NCBI GenBank assembly: GCA_964019695.1
Contig: OZ026522.1
Location: forward strand, 61,217,811-61,281,810
Length of the DNA: 64,000 bases
DNA from: Loripinus fragilis
Taxonomy: Eukaryota; Mollusca; Bivalvia; Lucinida; Lucinidae
Reading direction: 5' to 3'
Part shown: positions 59,951 through 64,000 of the stretch, piece by piece
Layout: every line of letters starts with the position of its first letter
Numbering within the stretch: position 1 is the first letter of the stretch
Notes under the pieces: model-generated
What the model was told of the DNA's origin: nothing
Seen by the model: the letters and a program-made list of their open reading frames with translations, nothing else
Database searches by the model: none
Made by a program: the position numbers and the translations under genes

Positions 59951-60108
59951 CAACTCATCCTAACATATGTGCAGCTATTATAACTTACCGAACTTAGCTC
60001 AGCCATTGAAGTATCTGGACACATATCACCAACTCATCCTAACATATGCGCAGCTATTATAACTTACCGAACTTAGCTCGGCCATTGAAGCATCTGGATA
60101 CATATAAT
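59951..60108. repeat. 79-bp tandem duplication
   Basis: Two copies starting CAACTCATCCTAACATATG at 59,951 and 60,030, each containing GCAGCTATTATAACTTACCG and GCCATTGAAG.ATCTGGA. A few substitutions separate them. Confidence 0.85.
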
Positions 60109-60114
60109 TGTTTA

Positions 60115-60540
60115 AAGACCCAACTTACCGAACTCATCGGCTGTAATAGACAGCTATGGCAACTTACTCAACTTAGAACTTAGAATATAGGGACCTATCA
60201 CATGTATGTTTGTTATAGTTATATATATATATATTATAAATATACTGACCGCTGACTTACAGTTCAACTTATCCAACTCAACTTAGGTAAGTTAAGTAGC
60301 ATAAGTTGTAAGCTGAGCTGGATGAGTTGAGTAACCTGAGCTCGGTGGCATGGTTAATTTCACTCCGAAAAAGGGCGAAAAATGCTTAGTTTGCTCAGCT
60401 TGATGAGTTGAGTAAGCTGAGCTGAGTTGAAAGATCATGCATATCTTATAGAAGGGTAGGAGGGAGGATAGGCGCACGGAGTATCAATATATATGTAGGC
60501 TACATGCTGGCGAATTTCGGGACCGGGAGTATGAAGTATA
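60115..60540. repeat. Right subterminal blocks and right TIR-like end
   Basis: 60,115-60,205 and 60,364-60,500 are reverse complements of left-edge blocks L1 and L2. Between them (60,250-60,345) is a local inverted repeat of GAGTTGAGTAA-type words. The outermost part, 60,512-60,539, is AATTTCGGGACCGGGAGTAT plus GAAGTA, the inverted partner of 21,238-21,262. Just outside, GCCCTTTTTTCTGA resembles GCCTTTTTTCGGCA just outside the left end. Confidence 0.75.
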
Positions 60541-61590
60541 AGCCCTTTTTTCTGACATTCTTTCTGATTTTAAAACTTGTTTTGGTCTTTAATCCCGAAA
60601 AATTGCGGGGACGTTTGCCATAACGTTGCGTTTCTTGACGTAACGTCATCATGTTTTCCGTCTCTGGTTCCATGCTTGAAATTTACTTTATGTAACGCCG
60701 CTGCAAAAACAGGTAACCGACGTTTGCCTCGTTTTAAAGGATAGTAGAGATACGGAACCAGAAAACCTCAGTTCGTTGATCCGACTTTTCGTATCAGATG
60801 GCCAGAAAACAGACAGTTTAAGCGTTGTATCATTTATAGGTATATAAAAAGTGATTTTCATACTATAAGGAACTGTTCATTCAGGAAAGAATTCGCTCCC
60901 TCTGGGACCAAATTCGTTTCTTTAAGAGAAGTTCCCATTTTGAAAAGGGACGCAATTGAAGATAATCATTGCTTGGTCCAGTAGTCTCCCTTTGATTTGC
61001 GTAACTTAATCAGCGTTCTGGCACGTCATTGCCTTCATTAATAAAGAATGCAAACGCTCAGTAATTCGTCAAGAGCTAGCTTGGAAAGGGTCATCATGTG
61101 GTTTTCGCCCCAACTGGAATAAGCATATACATGTATGAGTATGCAGGATTAGCGGCTTAAATTGTACTGTCGTCAATTACAACGTTGCGTATACATAAAA
61201 AAAAAACTTCTTCATGACGTGACTAACCAACAAATTGAGAGTGCGACCGGCGAAGACTCAGATCAGAGTCGTTTTAGCACGTGCTCTATGTGGGTAACTT
61301 AAAATCTAAGCTGTCTACATGCGAACAGCGAAGATTATGATCAGAATGAGCTGATCTTTAGCAGATCTGATTAGTCTTCTAGCACACAGCCACATTGATG
61401 ATTTCTCAAGACGCGGCTCATTAATATTGGGCTCATGTTCAATGGTGGCAAGCACACACTTTGTGTATACTTGCATATTGGGTATAATTAAAGACAAGGT
61501 TTCATTTTATATTCAAATAAGTATTCCCTCTTTTTTAAGAAGTTTAAACGCGGGTGGTAATCAGTCATAGGCCTAAAAAGAGTGAGTGAA
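60541..61590. other. Unannotated sequence
   Basis: No supported exon. A loose GATCAG-type inverted repeat lies around 61,240-61,385 (CAGATCAGAGTC, GATCAGAATGAGCTGATC). The rest shows nothing I can name. Confidence 0.35.
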
Positions 61591-61593
61591 ATT

Positions 61594-61737
61594 CTGTTCC
61601 CTCGACACATCCGGAAACTGGCGAGCTCGCAAATGATAGCATTGTCGCATTTTCCATCAAATCTCTAAATAAGAAATAAAAAAGTTAATAAATTTCGCCG
61701 TTGATGTTCGCCAGTTCCCGGATGTGTCAAAGGAACA
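61594..61737. mobile_element. MITE with about 30-bp terminal inverted repeats
   Basis: Left end TGTTCCCTCGACACATCCGG then AAACTGGCGA. The right end is its reverse complement with a few changes (TCGCCAGTTCCCGGATGTGT then CAAAGGAACA). The interior is about 80 bp and AT-rich. No coding sequence. Confidence 0.7.
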
Positions 61738-62478
61738 TGATTCCGCTGACTCTTCTTTTTAAAGCTAGTGCCACTGATTATCATCCGGTTAGCCTTTGTA
61801 TACTAGTGGATTCGTCCTTTTTGTTTGATACACTTGGAATGGTTTATTGTACATATATAGGGGCGTCAGGTTATACTTTTCTAAACAATATTGTATTCTT
61901 TTGTCTGAATATATTTTTACCTTTACAAACAGGGCTTAAAAACAGTGCAGACCCTTATGTAATGCAGCACTTTGCTGCATCATTGCTATAAAAATACTCG
62001 TTTAGGGGTTTCCCCAAAACAAGGATTAAAGTAAGAAAGCTAGATTTTAGCAAAAAATGTGGAGGGGACGAGAAGAATCTAGAACATGTGCATGTATAGC
62101 CTCTTGAACCCTTTTCAAACCAATTGAATTTTCCATAAAGTTAAATACATTAACACCATGATGGAATATTATAAATTATATATTGAGGGGGCACAGGTTA
62201 TAATTAAAATAAAAATATTGCTCTTCTTTTCCTGATGATCAAATTTATCTTAGCAAACCGTGTAGACTGTGATGCATGCCACATTTCATCTGGGTTGTCG
62301 CGGTAGTTTGCAAAAGATTCCGGTCTACAAAGAGTTAAGGGAATGCACAACTTTCATGCAGTGTTTGAAACTGTATTAAATTTAGAAAAATGCCTACCAA
62401 AAATTAATGTACCTCAGCGTGGGCAAACTGCGTTTTGCGTAAACATGTTTGCGTTATAAACATTTATCACAGGCCTTT
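61738..62478. other. Unannotated sequence
   Basis: A 96-codon plus-strand frame at 61,701-61,991 starts inside the MITE end and has no recognisable motif, so I do not call it a gene. Nothing else supported. Confidence 0.35.
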
Positions 62479-63492
62479 ACGTCTGGGAGTGTTATAACGC
62501 CATGCATTAAAATCGATAAACCGCTTATATTCCTTGTAGGTGCTCAAAATAAGCGATCTGGATCGAAAAACTGGTTGACACTCTGATGAATTTCCTGAAA
62601 TAATTTTTCGAAAAAGTCGATTTTGAAAAAAAAAATCATCAAGCGACGAAAACAATACCCAGTAGGCAAATAGTTAACTTTGACTTGAACAAATACTTCA
62701 AGTTCTTGGGATGAAAGTTATCTAAAAATAGTCATAAAATTAAATAAACTCATGATATGACGAAGACTTAGAGGATTTTACATGAGTGCTCATGTTGTAT
62801 TGGATTTATTAGCGTGTTGAGGAAAAGATACAAAATGCGAGGCCTGCCGAGCATTTTATCTCTTTTTCGCAACGATTATAATAAATTCAATAATACAGAC
62901 TTACGAATGTTAGATTATATTTATCATATGGCATTAAAATTATTTGAAATTATATTTTTGACGTGAAAACTTTAGGGTTTTGCCATATGCATGACGCGTG
63001 ACGTTAAAGGCGTCATGAATTTCATAACGTTTCCCGAAAATCTTTATCCACTATTCTAATGCACTTGCAAATGCAACGCGACGTCTGATTGGATAACGTC
63101 ATAAATTTGCGACAGTATATCCTGCGATATACTGTCGGAAACCCGATGTCATTACGTAACGTCGTTTTTTATTGGTTTATTGACAAGTGAATATATGCAG
63201 CTGGCAAGCGGTTTTATGCAGCTGGCATAGGTGCAACAAAGTTCATTGATGGGAAAATGTTAATAGTGCATTAGAATGGGGATAACCATATTCAAAGTTT
63301 TCATTTAGGGAGGTATATCGTCGGATATACGGTCGGAAATCACGTTTAACGGCGACGCGTAAATGGTAAACGTGATTTCCGACCGTATATCCGACGATAT
63401 ACCTCCCCAAATGAAAATTTTGAATACAGATATCCCCTAAGTGGTTTATCGATTTTAAATGCATGACGTTATTTCACTCCTAGACGCGACGT
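62479..63492. mobile_element. 1-kb composite palindromic DNA element
   Basis: Terminal inverted repeats of about 50 bp: left ACGTCTGGGAGTGTTATAAC plus GCCATGCATTAAAATCGATA, right (63,438-63,492) their complement, ending CTCCTAGACGCGACGTC. Inside are a GAGATAAAATGC hairpin (62,820-62,885), the GACAGTATATC hairpin (63,110-63,140), a GCATTAGAATG boundary, and a long hairpin (63,292-63,348 with 63,367-63,423). Parts recur alone at 845-1,175, 3,488-3,845 and 7,760-8,117. Non-coding. Confidence 0.65.
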
Positions 63493-63564
63493 CATATGAT
63501 AATTATTTTACCACACTACTAAAATACTTTATTTTAACGGACATCTACAACATGTAATACTTAC

Positions 63565-63608
63565 CCATGATCGGAGTTCTTTCTCTACCGAGACGCTGCC
63601 AACTAAAT
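63565..63608 (-). CDS. Candidate upstream exon of the unrecognised gene, beyond the array
   Basis: The minus strand shows a near-ideal donor ATGG|GTAAGTAT below 63,565 and acceptor TAGTTATTACAG above 63,608. The 44 nt are one base, 14 codons (FSWQRLGRERTPIM) and one trailing G. That G plus the leading GG of the 18,754-19,005 exon gives Gly, reading TPIM-G-KTALGDY. If right, the intron between them is about 44.6 kb and contains the whole satellite array. Alone the exon is too short to be certain, and the other frame (LVGSVSVEKELRSW) is also open. Confidence 0.4.
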
Positions 63609-64000
63609 CTGTAATAACTAACTCAGCACATGTACTATCCAGAAACGACCCATATCTGGTACTACCCTACCAGTATAAGAAATGTCGGTTGCATAACTGA
63701 TCAATATATTTTTTTTGTTTAATTCTATATAAAGAGTATGCTAAGGTACAGGTATAGTTCGTATGTATTTTAACCAATATTGACATTTAGGATGGCATTG
63801 CCGCCGGTATCCAGCATAAAGTATTAGGCCCTAGTTGGTATTTTCGTACAGCTAAGATTGAAATCAGTCTGCGCAACTGCACAGTCTGTTTAAAATCTTA
63901 GTTTTCCACCTGAAAAAAAAAAAAACGTTGAACCCTTGCCCATCCAATAGAGCAACCATTTATTTAGATGTTTAACACTATTTTCAAAGGTAAAAATACA
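63609..64000. other. Unannotated sequence
   Basis: No supported exon. A weak hairpin (CTAAGATT...AATCTTAG, 63,854-63,901) with a CAGTCTG core resembles the GATCAG-type hairpins. Confidence 0.3.

Noticed and set aside
61701..61991. 96-codon plus-strand frame
   Set aside because: It begins inside the right end of a MITE, has no motif and is hydrophobic in a way typical of T-rich DNA.

Overview
The window reads as nuclear DNA of a metazoan. Protein-like stretches are broken by GT-AG introns, and there is a tRNA-derived SINE, non-LTR and Penelope-like retroelement relics, many hairpin-type MITEs, and AT-rich filler. The mix resembles a lophotrochozoan, perhaps a bivalve mollusc, but that is an impression and not a demonstration. 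No operons, bacterial promoters, CRISPR arrays or intact RNA genes were seen.

Layout. (1) 1-21,000: on the minus strand, the 3' half of one gene I do not recognise. I reconstruct its exons from splice sites and matching phases at 31-81 (with stop), 2,897-3,050, 5,426-5,578, 8,126-8,285, 10,952-11,064, 14,451-14,510 (weak) and 18,754-19,005. Its introns are crowded with mobile DNA: a TA-flanked MITE, a three-part palindromic repeat family, a degraded LINE 3' end at 9,020-10,090, Penelope-like 3' ends, a SINE, microsatellites and a 39-bp tandem repeat. (2) 21,046-21,770: a hairpin MITE, a short TIR element, and subterminal blocks that reappear inverted at the far edge of the array. (3) 21,778-59,935: about 38 kb of one minisatellite. 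Its 30-bp and 29-bp monomers are built from 9- and 12-base blocks. Orientation is constant to about 53,530 and then flips. The long left arm carries higher-order units of 3,618, 3,648 and 3 x 2,147 bp, then a near-perfect 6,465-bp tandem duplication. Each copy of that duplication holds the same 5'-truncated, frameshifted Penelope-like reverse transcriptase relic. (4) 59,936-60,540: the degenerate right edge, with inverted matches to the left edge. (5) 60,541-64,000: mostly unannotated, with two MITE-type elements (one a 1-kb composite) and a probable upstream exon of the same minus-strand gene at 63,565-63,608.

Interpretation. The array, its inverted edges and the inward-facing ends together resemble a foldback-type element (like Drosophila FB or sea-urchin TU) grown to about 39 kb by segmental amplification of one arm. 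If the 63.6-kb exon belongs to the gene, all of this lies within one intron of about 44.6 kb. The many short open frames inside the array are by-products of a monomer length divisible by three and of stop-codon scarcity. They are not annotated as genes.
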